Source: Planococcus lenghuensis (GTDB lineage: Bacteria; Bacillota; Bacilli; Bacillales_A; Planococcaceae). From it: 64,000 nt of DNA. Location: contig NZ_CP019641.1 of the NCBI RefSeq assembly GCF_001999905.1, positions 186,001 through 250,000 of the forward strand, read 5' to 3'. A program made the position numbers and the translations under genes. Positions 17,025 to 25,317 of the stretch are shown one piece after another. Below the pieces are notes generated by a model. That model searched no databases, was not told the origin of the DNA, and saw nothing but the letters and a program-made list of their open reading frames with translations. Position 1 is the first letter of the stretch; every line of letters starts with the position of its first letter.

Positions 17025-17287
17025 ACAAATCCTCCTCGTATATAAGCGGATTTTCAATTTTCTACACTAGTCTTTCAATTTGCTGAAGATTACTATTGAT
17101 TACATAGCAGGAAATACGCAATTTTCGCTAGATTGTATTTTGGAGTAGCGTTCATTGAATAGTATGTCGTTCTTCTGAATTCGCCAGTGGCGCTTCTCTT
17201 TATTCTAAATTCTTCGGCTTTCAATTTTCATCATTAGCTTGTCTGTCTGGTCTTTAACCATAGGATAGAAGGAAAGTTTGGCCAAGT

Positions 17288-18418
17288 TTATCCAAGGAAT
17301 TCTCCTAATGCATCGCCTGTCCATTGATTCACCGCATGTCGCTCCTTCGCAAAGATCTTTTCCAGATAGATCATCGTCGTTTCAATCTTCTCATGACCAA
17401 GCGAGCGCATGATGTCGTAAATATCCACTTTGTTTAAATGGGAGATGATGGCGAAAGCGTGCCGGAAGACGTGTGGCGTAAGATCCACTTCGACTCCCTG
17501 CAGCCGCGGTGAAATTTTCTGCATCTCTTTTTTCATGTACTGATTCAGGTAGCTTGGCGAGAACCGGGTACCGCGGCTTGTCGTAAAGACAGGTGCATCG
17601 GGTGCTGACTGTTCCAAAAGTGGGAGCCCGCGCACTTTCCGGTATTCCTGGATTGCTGCGTATACTTCCGCTTTCAATGGGATTTGACGTCGTTTGTTCC
17701 CTTTACCGAGAACATTGAGAAAATAGCCGCCTTGAATGCGGTCCCGCTTAATATCGGACACATCCAGCCGGCAGAATTCCTCGTTCCGCAACCCGGTTGC
17801 TGTCATCGTCAGCAAAATACCGAACATCACCGTATGCTCGATCTCCCTGAACCCCCGCAGCATAATCACCACGTCCCCCGGCCCCAAATCACGGTTCGGG
17901 CGGTCATCTTTTCGGACCGTCGCTTTCCGGAGTCCCGTATGAGTTTCTTCTATTATATAGCCGACCCGATGGAGGTACTGGAAGAAGGAGCGGATGATGG
18001 TCGTTTTGCGGGTGATGGCCGTCTGGCTGTAAGCGCCCCGCTTCTTCACATAAGGACTTTCCGCAATCAGCCATTCCTGCCAGCGGCGAAGGTGGCGGGG
18101 AGAAAGTGACTTGAAGAGTGACCCCTCAACCACGTCTCCTAAATCCAAGCCGATTTCGTCCGGATACGTCAGCAGCTGCGAGATGAATTGCCTCAGTTCT
18201 TTTTCGTATTCCTTCTTCGTCCGTTCCGACCGTTCATTTGCTGCGTTCGTGTGCTGCCGTTCATGAATGTACCAATTCAAGATATCGAGGTCGTCGAAGT
18301 CAGCAAACGGATTTTCGTTCCGTTTCTCCGCTTCGTCTTTTTTCAGCTGGAGCGACGGAAGAGAAGCTGGCGAAAACGGAAGAAGTGTGTTTTTGTTGAT
18401 TTTTGTCGGAAACTGCAT
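17288..18418 (-). CDS. Tyrosine recombinase/integrase (XerC/D-like)
   Basis: A 376-aa site-specific recombinase with an N-terminal SAM-like core-binding domain (residues ~75-170) and a C-terminal catalytic domain. The active-site residues are present: Arg in ATGLRNEE, Lys in GKGNKRR, His-x-x-Arg in PHVFRHAF, His in SLGHEKIETT and the nucleophile Tyr in TMIYLEK. A perfect inverted repeat lies 93 bases upstream of the start (18511-18539) and might be its binding or crossover site. It could act in plasmid dimer resolution or cassette movement. Confidence 0.9.
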   Translation of the reverse strand: MQFPTKINKNTLLPFSPASLPSLQLKKDEAEKRNENPFADFDDLDILNWYIHERQHTNAANERSERTKKEYEKELRQFISQLLTYPDEIGLDLGDVVEGSLFKSLSPRHLRRWQEWLIAESPYVKKRGAYSQTAITRKTTIIRSFFQYLHRVGYIIEETHTGLRKATVRKDDRPNRDLGPGDVVIMLRGFREIEHTVMFGILLTMTATGLRNEEFCRLDVSDIKRDRIQGGYFLNVLGKGNKRRQIPLKAEVYAAIQEYRKVRGLPLLEQSAPDAPVFTTSRGTRFSPSYLNQYMKKEMQKISPRLQGVEVDLTPHVFRHAFAIISHLNKVDIYDIMRSLGHEKIETTMIYLEKIFAKERHAVNQWTGDALGEFLG

Positions 18419-18510
18419 TTTCTTTCAATCCCTCTCTATTTTAAGAATAATTGGTTTCCCTCTCTATTTCATCCGTTAATCTGCGCTATTTCATCCTAAT
18501 TATACACGTT

Positions 18511-18539
18511 ACCTAAACAAAGAGTACCTTTGTTTAGGT
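18511..18539. repeat. 29-bp perfect inverted repeat next to recombinase gene
   Basis: ACCTAAACAAAG and CTTTGTTTAGGT flank AGTAC. Arm length and spacer resemble tyrosine-recombinase core sites, and it lies between the recombinase gene (leftward) and the MerR-like gene (rightward). A T-rich stretch follows on the plus strand, so an operator or terminator role is also possible. The rest of 18419-18728 shows only AT-rich promoter-like DNA. Confidence 0.55.
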
Positions 18540-18728
18540 TATTTTTTTATATTTTAAAAAATATTTTATTATTTTCAATTGAAATGAATTTATTTTATTT
18601 ACATCAGGTATAATTAAAGTAATCAATAGAGTATAAATGAAATCAAGAGATAGGAATTTAACTAATAAGAAGCGGAAGCGGCAGTTCACATGTATTTGGG
18701 AGAGTTGCTAAAAAAGGAGAGAACAGGC

Positions 18729-19727
18729 ATGCGGGATTTTTATACGATTGGAGAAGTGGCCGACCTGTTGGGGGTCCGGGAATCCAATATCTATAACTAT
18801 GAAAAGAGAGGGCTGATTGTTCGCCGATCCGACCCGCACCGGCTGTACCGGAGCGCTACTTACGAAAAGGAGAGTGTCGATCAATTAGCGGAAGAAAAAC
18901 GGCGGTTCGAGGCAACCGGGCCGACGATGGTGGAGCTGTCAAAAAAACTCGGGATGTACGACCAGCAGATCAAGGCAGCAATAAGTGCATTGGCACTTGA
19001 GATCCCGGTGGTAAAGAGCAGTTTTCAGCGAACCGGCCAACGGTATGCCATTACGCCAGAACAGGAACGGCAAATCGTGGAGTATCTCCGGTATGAGAAA
19101 CCGACCAGGCCAAAACGGAACCGACTCTACATTCCCCTGTTCGATTTGGCGCGTTACCAGGCCTTCACGATGTCAGGAGATCAACATGTACGGCTATTTG
19201 AGCTGCCCGACTACAGCTTCGGGTTCCGACTGCCGGATGAACAGGTTATTCCGCTCGCTGTTGCTCAGCAGCAGTACGAACTGCAGCCGAAGTATACCAT
19301 TCATCAGCCGAAACAGAAAGGGCAGAACGGGTTTACGGATGTGGTGCTCCCCATCGGAAAGCCCGCTTTCTACCGGGCGGTCGATGCCTTGCTTTCGGTG
19401 TGCGGGGTGGAAAACTTCAACGCTGAACAGCAGGGGGAGGAGTTGCGGCTTGTTGTACGGAATGGGCTATATGCAAAAAATGGGTTTGCGACCGATCAAG
19501 CACTCAGTGATCTGCAGCGGCATATCCAGCAAGGGGCAGTGGAAGACATCGGCACCCACTGGCGTTTTCTCCGGAACGAGAAGAATGTCACTATTCAACT
19601 GCCCGAAACCCTCCATACGCAACTGATGCAGCAAGCAGACAGAGAAGGGGTATCCGTGAACCGGTACATTCAACAACATGTAATCGAACAAGTAACGAAT
19701 AATTCATCAAAAAATGAGGAGGAGTAG
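18729..19727 (+). CDS. MerR-like HTH protein with ribbon-helix-helix-like C-terminus
   Basis: A ~332-aa DNA-binding protein. Residues ~1-35 (FYTIGEVADLLGVRESNIYNYEKRGLI) form a MerR-type winged helix-turn-helix. A second helical region (PTMVELSKKLGMYDQQIKAAISAL) follows. The C-terminus (VTIQLPETLHTQLMQQADREG) reads like an Arc/CopG ribbon-helix-helix motif. Such two-headed proteins occur in plasmid partition and copy control, which is a guess here. I prefer ATG 18729 because AGGAGA precedes it; the ATG at 18690 has no ribosome site. Confidence 0.65.
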   Translation: MRDFYTIGEVADLLGVRESNIYNYEKRGLIVRRSDPHRLYRSATYEKESVDQLAEEKRRFEATGPTMVELSKKLGMYDQQIKAAISALALEIPVVKSSFQRTGQRYAITPEQERQIVEYLRYEKPTRPKRNRLYIPLFDLARYQAFTMSGDQHVRLFELPDYSFGFRLPDEQVIPLAVAQQQYELQPKYTIHQPKQKGQNGFTDVVLPIGKPAFYRAVDALLSVCGVENFNAEQQGEELRLVVRNGLYAKNGFATDQALSDLQRHIQQGAVEDIGTHWRFLRNEKNVTIQLPETLHTQLMQQADREGVSVNRYIQQHVIEQVTNNSSKNEEE

Positions 19728-19729
19728 AT

Positions 19730-19801
19730 ATGGCCATCATTATTCCGTTATGCATTGTAAAATGTGCTACAAGAAAGTTCGGTCGCATGGTTCCTATATA
19801 G
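19730..19801 (+). CDS. 23-codon frame with strong ribosome site, possible gene stub
   Basis: ATG 19730 lies two bases after the previous stop, behind GAGGAGG, but the frame ends at TAG 19799. The strong initiation signal with so short a product suggests that the rest of a second operon gene has been lost. Confidence 0.35.
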   Translation: MAIIIPLCIVKCATRKFGRMVPI

Positions 19802-20362
19802 CAAGGGAACAACACATCTGTGCCCGGATTATTTTTACCTGTATATGTATATGGAACTCGTTGAATCAATAGATTTGGTAAGTAGTCATAAAGAGGGATA
19901 GAGGCAAAATCGAAAGAATTCATTACACATTCAAATCAAATTCAAAGTATCGTAGTGGTAATATCGACTGTGATTCCCGATTTAGCAATGCAAGATTCGG
20001 GTATTCGGTCAGAAATTGCACGGCAACTATGGAGGTATCACATAATACTGCGTTAGATTATCATCGAACTCCATAAGAAGTGATGAGTTTATACGATTAC
20101 AGGGAAAATCACGAACAAGATTGTTAAAGTGGGAAAGCAGGAATAAGCAAAGAAAAAATGGACAAGATTTCGGCTTACATAAATGGCGAAATTTAATTTA
20201 CAAATTATAAAGGCACAAGACATTGTGAAAAAGCTGGTATAGAATGAAGGATATAATTTGGTGAAAGGCCCGTTCAATAGCAGCCCTTTCGTCATTTAGT
20301 TGGTCAATATATTTTCTCTATGGCTCATTGAGGGAAATGGAAATAAATAGGGGTGGTAAGTA
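19802..20362. other. Gene-free stretch
   Basis: About 560 bases. Only scattered short frames with stops are seen, probably decayed coding DNA. The promoter for the toxin-like gene at 20363 should lie near the right end; GGGGTGG at ~20350 is its ribosome site. Confidence 0.4.
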
Positions 20363-20674
20363 GTGACACTAAGATCTAAAACTTTGAGAAATCTTGAAAA
20401 GACAAAGTGGTATCATGGCACAACGTTATCCGGCTTCAAAAGCATAATGAAGCAAGGCGTAAAATTTGATGTTTCCGTAGGATCTGAATTAGATTTCGGA
20501 CCAGGTTTTTATTTAGCACCTGATAAGGAAATGGCAGAAGGCTTGGTCTTCCGTCAAGAAAGTGGACACTGCTTTTTGAACCTTTTTTCGTGGACCGGCT
20601 ACCGCGCTTCGCTTGGTCGGACAGCCGGCGTCATCGGTTCATAAACGAACCGATGCCCCCAACTGTCTTATTGA

Positions 20675-21571
20675 TCACGAAACAGCTCTTTCGATGAAGA
20701 CATGTTTCTGCGTTTTCTCATATTCATCCGGCGACCGGTAATTAAGCGTGGAGTGGCGGCGTCGGGTGTTGTAGAAGCTGTCAATATACCAGCCGATGGC
20801 TGCCCGGGCCTCTGCGCGCGTCTTGTAACGAGTCCGGTAAACGAGCTCTTTCTTTAGACTGGCATGGAAGGATTCGATGCAGGCGTTGTCGTATGGATCA
20901 CCTTTCCGGCTCATACTGATCTGGATCTCCTTCGCCTTCAGGACATCGACATAGTCGGCTGCACAATACTGGGATCCCCGGTCGGAATGGTGAATCAGTG
21001 TCGCATCAGGACGCCGAAGGGTAATCGCCTGCTGCAGCGCTTCAAGCGGCAGTTCGGTTTTCATGGTAACATCCAGACTCCAGCCGACGATCTTGCGGGA
21101 GAAGAGATCCATGACGCTCGCCAGATACAGCCAGCCTTCCATCGTCCAGATATAGGTGATATCGGCGACCCACGCCTTATTCGGTTCAGCGACCCGGAAC
21201 TTACGCTCCAATAGGTTGGGATAGACGAACTGATCATGGGCCGAATCGGTTGTCACCTGGAATTTTTCTTCCGGTATCGCGCGCAATCCCATCTCTTTCA
21301 TATAGCGGCCGACAGTCCGTTCGCAGACGGAATAGCCCCATGCTTCCAAGTCTTCGTGGACGCGTGGGCTGCCATAGATGCCGTGGCTCTCGTGATAAGA
21401 ACGGGCAATTTTCTGCTTGATCTCCTCCCGTCGTTCCTGCTGTGCAGACAACTGACCACCGGTCAGGAGATCACGCCATTTATAGAAACCGCTTCTGGAG
21501 ACACCGAGGACATCGCACATCTTCACCACGTGATAGTCATCCCGGTGTGCCTGGATGAAAGCGTAAATCAC
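20675..21571 (-). CDS. IS3-family transposase OrfB (DDE integrase)
   Basis: A 298-aa rve-type transposase with catalytic Asp in WVADITYIW, Asp in HHSDRGSQY and Glu in NACIESFHASLKKE. An HTH_21 region (SHGIYGSPRVHEDL) lies before them. The reading frame overlaps the end of orfA (GTGA). OrfAB fusion by -1 slippage on A6G at 21601-21611 is possible because the orfB frame is open from there. Confidence 0.93.
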   Translation of the reverse strand: MIYAFIQAHRDDYHVVKMCDVLGVSRSGFYKWRDLLTGGQLSAQQERREEIKQKIARSYHESHGIYGSPRVHEDLEAWGYSVCERTVGRYMKEMGLRAIPEEKFQVTTDSAHDQFVYPNLLERKFRVAEPNKAWVADITYIWTMEGWLYLASVMDLFSRKIVGWSLDVTMKTELPLEALQQAITLRRPDATLIHHSDRGSQYCAADYVDVLKAKEIQISMSRKGDPYDNACIESFHASLKKELVYRTRYKTRAEARAAIGWYIDSFYNTRRRHSTLNYRSPDEYEKTQKHVFIERAVS

Positions 21572-21867
21572 ATGGGGTCTTTCATGAAGACACGCATAGC
21601 CTTTTTTAAAATCTCAACCTCCTCATCCCGTTCCTTCAGGCGCCGATCAGCGTCTGTGAGCCGTTTCTGCAGTTCGGATGTACTCATCAGCTGCTCGTTG
21701 GCCGGGTTCGCCAGCCGTTCCTGTCTCTCCCGGTAATCCGCTGCCCAGCGGCGGATCGTGCTGGGTTTAAGCTCCAGTTCATAAGCGACTTCGGTGGCTC
21801 TTCGGCCATCGTCCACAAGAAGTTTGGCCACATATTCCTTGTACTCCGGCGATTTGCGTTTACCCAT
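21568..21867 (-). CDS. IS3-family OrfA (HTH protein)
   Basis: A ~99-aa protein with the HTH_Tnp_1 fold (YKEYVAKLLVDDGRRATEVA, ELKPSTIRRWAADY) and a C-terminal leucine-zipper helix (LQKRLTDADRRLKERDEEVEILKKA). The slippery TTTAAAAAAG codes for its LKK. The start is ATG 21867 after AAGGAC. Confidence 0.9.
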   Translation of the reverse strand: MGKRKSPEYKEYVAKLLVDDGRRATEVAYELELKPSTIRRWAADYRERQERLANPANEQLMSTSELQKRLTDADRRLKERDEEVEILKKAMRVFMKDPM

Positions 21868-22375
21868 GTTTGACACGTCCTTTAGGTTAGTAGTTTCAGT
21901 ATGTCGAAACTCATTTGGTCGTGTCCACTTTTAAGTCTAAATCTAGGCTATGTCACAAGACAAGTGGAGTTTAAAAAAGGTGATGGTTTAGAAATGTTCC
22001 TTCCACCGGAAGCATTTAAACCTGTTGTTATGGAATTTGAGTTTGCTCCGTTTCCTTATTGGCAGAAAGGTGAAGTTAAAGTTTTAGATAAAAATGATGT
22101 CGAGTTTGCCACGTTTGTAACTGATAACCGAATACGAGCTCGAGAAGGACTATTACATGATTATCCCCTTATCTATGGGATTATGAGTGACAACAACCCT
22201 GCTGAATTGGTTTCAAAGTTCAGAGATGGGGAATTAGTTAAGAAAGAGGTAATTCAGGGTATTTTGGAGAAAACCATACGTACCAGACAATTATCTATCC
22301 ATACGCAAGATATATGTGATACACTGAATTTAACTAAAGCCTACGAAGTAGACGGAGGAAAGGAGTTAGATATTG

Positions 22376-22588
22376 ATGACTACCGCAACTGTTGACCGAA
22401 TACGCTTAACGAAAGATTTGGAAGATTCGCTGGTATATTTTGCCCATCGTCAGAGCAAGTCTTTGTCTAGAGAAGAAGCAGCTGATATTTCTCGTCGAGT
22501 TATGGCTAATGTTGATATCAATAACTCTGCCTTCGCTCATAAAGGGCCATCCTGGATTGCGCGCGAGATTATAAATAATCGAAAATAA
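22376..22588 (+). CDS. Small protein overlapping the DUF3990 gene, possible antitoxin
   Basis: The 70-aa acidic/basic helical protein starts at ATG 22376 inside the last 20 bases of the toxin-like gene, after GGAGGAAAGGAG. Overlap and size suit an immunity partner. It still has its own ribosome site, so it may remain expressed although the toxin gene is broken. Confidence 0.55.
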   Translation: MTTATVDRIRLTKDLEDSLVYFAHRQSKSLSREEAADISRRVMANVDINNSAFAHKGPSWIAREIINNRK

Positions 22589-22600
22589 AAGTAAGTACGT

Positions 22601-22633
22601 AAAGAGTGGGTTGTTTTATACCCGCTCTTTTTA
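22601..22633 (+). terminator. Rho-independent terminator
   Basis: AAAGAGTGGGT pairs with ACCCGCTCTTT across an 8-base loop, with T's after it. Confidence 0.8.
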
Positions 22634-23218
22634 TTTGTTATTCTCTTCTTCTTTGATAAAAAGTAACTAAAAAACGTGTTTAGACACCTATATTATAAAC
22701 TCTTGTAAACGCAATCAGAGATGATTCTTACACTCTTTTGGGGCGTTGCTTTTCGGGTATAAGGATATCAAAATGAAAAGAGCGTCGAACGAGATGACAG
22801 CAAGTGCGACGAAAGAATAGCTTTTCCAGTTGAATTGGAACTTTCGGTTACTTTATCAAGAGTAGATGGTGGATGAATTAGTTTTCATTGTCGAGCGTTT
22901 ACCCTTTTATTCACTACAGTAAGGAGATTCCTCTTAACTCCTTGATCTTTTCGCCCTATTTATCCAACTAGTAATCATCCGAATAAATTTTCGTTAAATT
23001 TGTCAATGTCCATGACCAAATCTCCATAGCAAAATGACAATTTCATAATAAGACCCACCGTGGTCTGCATTATAAAGAGGGTAGTGGGTTGTGTTAAACA
23101 GATTATAACTTATGTTTAATACTGTCCCTTCTATATAATCTTTGAGAATTTTAGAATATGCTACAATATTGTTACAATTGATTTAAATTATTGCCTTGAT
23201 GAAAGAGGGGGTATATAC
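22634..23218. other. Gene-free stretch
   Basis: About 585 AT-rich bases with no supported gene. It presumably contains the promoter for 23219, whose ribosome site is AGAGGGGG. Confidence 0.4.
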
Positions 23219-23620
23219 ATGTCTAATACATTTGAATTTGAAAAAATAGAACTGACACAGTCCCAAATTAATGCTATTGAGCTCGCTAGAAATAAAGATA
23301 AAGAGATGTATGTATTAAACACAGCAAATAATCCTAATGAAGAATGGCGCGTAAATAATCCATATAGTTCATTAGAAGGCATCCCAGTAAAAACCCTGGC
23401 AATTGCTTTATTTGTTCCTGATAGTTATCGTCTCAAACGCTCGCCAGTAGAACTTTTAAGCGACTTTTATAAACAGGCCCAAAAAGATGCTTCATCTGAA
23501 GACGATGAGAAGAGTGTTAGGTCTCAAGGCAAATTAGAAGCGATTTCGTATATTGTTAGCATAATTGACACTCCAGAAATAAAGAAATTTAAGGAAAATA
23601 TTAGCGATCTACCTTTTTAA
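23219..23620 (+). CDS. Hypothetical protein, 133 aa
   Basis: A soluble acidic protein without recognised motifs, starting at ATG 23219 behind AGAGGGGG. It is followed 68 bases later by the gene at 23689. Unknown function. Confidence 0.6.
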   Translation: MSNTFEFEKIELTQSQINAIELARNKDKEMYVLNTANNPNEEWRVNNPYSSLEGIPVKTLAIALFVPDSYRLKRSPVELLSDFYKQAQKDASSEDDEKSVRSQGKLEAISYIVSIIDTPEIKKFKENISDLPF

Positions 23621-23688
23621 GTGATTTATTTAAAATCTATTTATAATGCGGTTTGGGGAAGATGCAAAAACTTAAGGAGTGTTATTAA

Positions 23689-24057
23689 TTGCTGAAACCA
23701 TTATTTGATCAAAATGTAAATTTAGTTGCTTGGATAAAGCAAGAGGAACACATTTTCGATACTGATATGAATTGGATAGCTTTTATATCAAGAGGATATG
23801 TATGGTCTGCAAATACTGGGAATTGGCTTGGACCCATACAAAACCTGTTAGTCCTTGATCAAAAAGGGCGTCCAGTATTATGGAATCCTGAAGGATCAGT
23901 GAATGGAACTTCGAGACCTTCAAGACCATCAAGAGCTTCGAGAGTTTCTCGTCCATCAAAGCCTTCACGCCCATCAAGGCCATCTCGTCCCTCAAGACCT
24001 TCACGTCCCAGCGGAGGATGGACTGATCTAACATTTGAACAATGGATGAGCCAGTAA
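23689..24057 (+). CDS. Protein with beta-domain and RPS tripeptide repeat tail
   Basis: TTG 23689 lies ten bases after AAGGAG. The first ~80 residues (LFDQNVNLVAWIKQEEHIFD, WIAFISRGYVWSANTGNWLG) look like the small 4-fold beta-flower type of domain. Residues ~82-108 are about a dozen near-perfect Arg-Pro-Ser repeats followed by GGWTDLTFEQW. The repeat tail is extended and strongly basic, possibly binding nucleic acid or wall polymer. Family assignment is tentative. Confidence 0.6.
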   Translation: MLKPLFDQNVNLVAWIKQEEHIFDTDMNWIAFISRGYVWSANTGNWLGPIQNLLVLDQKGRPVLWNPEGSVNGTSRPSRPSRASRVSRPSKPSRPSRPSRPSRPSRPSGGWTDLTFEQWMSQ

Positions 24058-24143
24058 AAGAATCTATCTAAATTAATTATAAATATTCTCGATTAAGTTA
24101 ATTGCATCTGATTTCTGTTCAGAAAAGTATGAGAAAAAATCAG

Positions 24144-24187
24144 GACGTTCGTAAAGTGCTTTGACACTTTTGCGAACGTTCTTTTTG
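24144..24187 (+). terminator. Long hairpin with T-run, also built from dif-like arms
   Basis: ACGTTCGTAAAGTG and CACTTTTGCGAACGT pair around CTTTGA and are followed by CTTTTTG, so it can end the unit at 24057. The arms match those of the nearby 28-bp recombination-like sites, but the spacer is too long for a crossover site. Confidence 0.6.
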
Positions 24188-24210
24188 TCTTTTTTCAGTT
24201 GCTTTTGAAG

Positions 24211-24238
24211 CGTTCATAAAAGTGTACTTTAACGAACG
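24211..24238. repeat. dif-like 28-bp site, left edge of mercury cassette
   Basis: An 11-6-11 layout: arms CGTTCATAAAA and TTTAACGAACG around GTGTAC. It shares arm and spacer sequence with the site at 30290-30317 and arm sequence with those at 45652 and 48234. Confidence 0.6.
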
Positions 24239-24343
24239 GTCAATTCACACCAAACGCCTGCTTTTCCTTTCTATCTCCCAAAAGCGTTTCTCCACGCATA
24301 TCTATTCAAAAGTAAATTATTCTTAAAACTATAATCATAATTC

Positions 24344-24375
24344 TTGACTGTGTACTATGGTACGCGGTTTAAGCT
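24344..24375 (+). promoter_or_regulatory. mer promoter/operator
   Basis: TTGACT (24344-24349) and TAAGCT (24370-24375) are separated by 20 bases, the overlong spacer characteristic of MerR-activated promoters. The dyad GTAC-TATG-GTAC lies within the spacer at 24352-24363. Confidence 0.8.
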
Positions 24376-24393
24376 ATAGGAGAGGTGAACAAA

Positions 24394-24792
24394 ATGGAGT
24401 ATAAAATCAGTGAACTGGCAGAGCGTTGTGAGGTGAATAGAGAAACCATTCGGTATTATGAACGGAAAAATCTGCTGCAAAAACCAGCGAAAAACCATTC
24501 CGGCTACCGAATTTACTCAGAAGAAACCGTCAAACGTGTAGGTTTTATTAAGCACCTTCAGGAACTCGGATTTTCCTTGAGCGAGATTGATAGGCTACTG
24601 GGAGTTGCCGATAGAGACGCCGTTCGCTGTGCGAATATGTTTGAATTCGTCTCTAAAAAACAAGAAGAAGTACAGAAACAGATTGAGGATTTAAAGCGTA
24701 TTGAAGTAATGCTGGATGATTTGAAAAAACGGTGCCCTGATGAAAAAGAGCTGTATGAGTGTCCCGTACTAGATGTTCTTCTGGAGGGTTAA
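24394..24792 (+). CDS. merR: Mercury-responsive regulator MerR
   Basis: A 132-aa MerR-family activator-repressor that binds the overlong-spacer promoter just upstream and untwists it when Hg(II) binds. It has an N-terminal winged HTH (YKISELAERCEVNRETIRYY) and a long dimer helix. Cysteines lie at residues 79, 114 and 123, the same three positions that bind Hg in Gram-positive MerR. The promoter drives its own gene and the mer genes after it. The start is ATG 24394 with AGAGGTG. Confidence 0.93.
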   Translation: MEYKISELAERCEVNRETIRYYERKNLLQKPAKNHSGYRIYSEETVKRVGFIKHLQELGFSLSEIDRLLGVADRDAVRCANMFEFVSKKQEEVQKQIEDLKRIEVMLDDLKKRCPDEKELYECPVLDVLLEG

Positions 24793-24795
24793 AGG

Positions 24796-24900
24796 ATGGG
24801 ACGTTGTATTAAAACGAAAATCCGAGTATTTCTTCACGAAGACTGTGCCGTTGAAAAGCGACGGAACAGGAAATCAAGTTTGTTAATGGGGGCGGGATGA
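24796..24900 (+). CDS. Small basic open frame between merR and merP-like gene
   Basis: A 34-codon frame starting three bases after the merR stop and ending directly before the ATG at 24901. It contains two Cys. The position allows translational coupling; it may be only a spacer. Confidence 0.3.
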   Translation: MGRCIKTKIRVFLHEDCAVEKRRNRKSSLLMGAG

Positions 24901-25317
24901 ATGAAGAAATTAGTCGGGGTGGTTGGAATCGCTTTATTTGCCGGTATTATCATCTACATGACAACAAGCAACACCATGACTGCCGGCAATCCTTTTGCTG
25001 AGCAAAACGAAGAACCGATAGAAGTGAATGCGGTTTCCGAGGAAAATATCGAACTGCCGGAAGATGAGACGGCGTTAAAGGAAACCGCTGATCAGGAAAA
25101 GATCGTGTTATCCGGCCTCGGAATGACCTGCTCCAGTTGTGAATACGCTGTCAGCTCCGGGCTCAAGAACACCGAGGGGATTACTGATTTTACGATCAAT
25201 GGACCAGAAGACAGTGCGACGGTTGTGTTTGATCCCGGTCAAGTGACGGTTGATGAGATTGAGCAGGCGGTTGCTGATGTGGGATACGAAGCAGAAGAGG
25301 TCACGGAGGCTGAATAA
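24901..25317 (+). CDS. Membrane-anchored MerP-like heavy-metal-associated protein
   Basis: A 138-aa protein with an N-terminal signal-anchor (VGVVGIALFAGIIIYM), an acidic linker, and a C-terminal HMA domain carrying GMTCSSCEYAV, the two-cysteine Hg(II)/metal site. It probably scavenges Hg(II) outside the membrane and passes it to the transporter encoded next. Its stop overlaps the next start by one base (TAATG). Confidence 0.85.
   Translation: MKKLVGVVGIALFAGIIIYMTTSNTMTAGNPFAEQNEEPIEVNAVSEENIELPEDETALKETADQEKIVLSGLGMTCSSCEYAVSSGLKNTEGITDFTINGPEDSATVVFDPGQVTVDEIEQAVADVGYEAEEVTEAE

Larger units (their letters stand above)
20590..21928 (-). mobile_element. IS3-family insertion sequence
   Basis: A ~1.34-kb element with orfA and orfB on the minus strand. 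Imperfect terminal inverted repeats begin GTGGACCGGC (left) and GTGGACACGAC (right, reversed). The flanks are T-rich on both sides, so the exact 3-bp duplication cannot be fixed. A related decayed orfA end sits at 57480-57880. Confidence 0.85.
20363..22395 (+). pseudogene. DUF3990-type ADP-ribosyltransferase-like gene, split by IS3
   Basis: The N-terminal ~75 codons (GTG 20363) carry WYHGTTLSGFKSIMKQG and DFGPGFYLAPDKEMAE, the HG/YL pattern of the DUF3990 ADP-ribosyltransferase-like fold. The C-terminal part resumes at ~21929 with FATFVTDNR, HDYPLIYGIMSDN and RQLSIHT, also typical of this family. The IS3 element at 20590-21928 separates the halves within a T-rich tract. Family members are thought to be toxins paired with small partners; here the small gene at 22376 overlaps the end. 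The toxin is inactive unless the IS excises. Confidence 0.75.

Noticed and set aside
23930-24030. CRISPR or intergenic tandem repeat
   Set aside because: The repeats encode an in-frame Arg-Pro-Ser tract inside a gene with a good ribosome site.
24145-24179. A fifth dif-like crossover site
   Set aside because: The arms match, but the centre is 10-12 bases and a T-run follows; it works better as a terminator.
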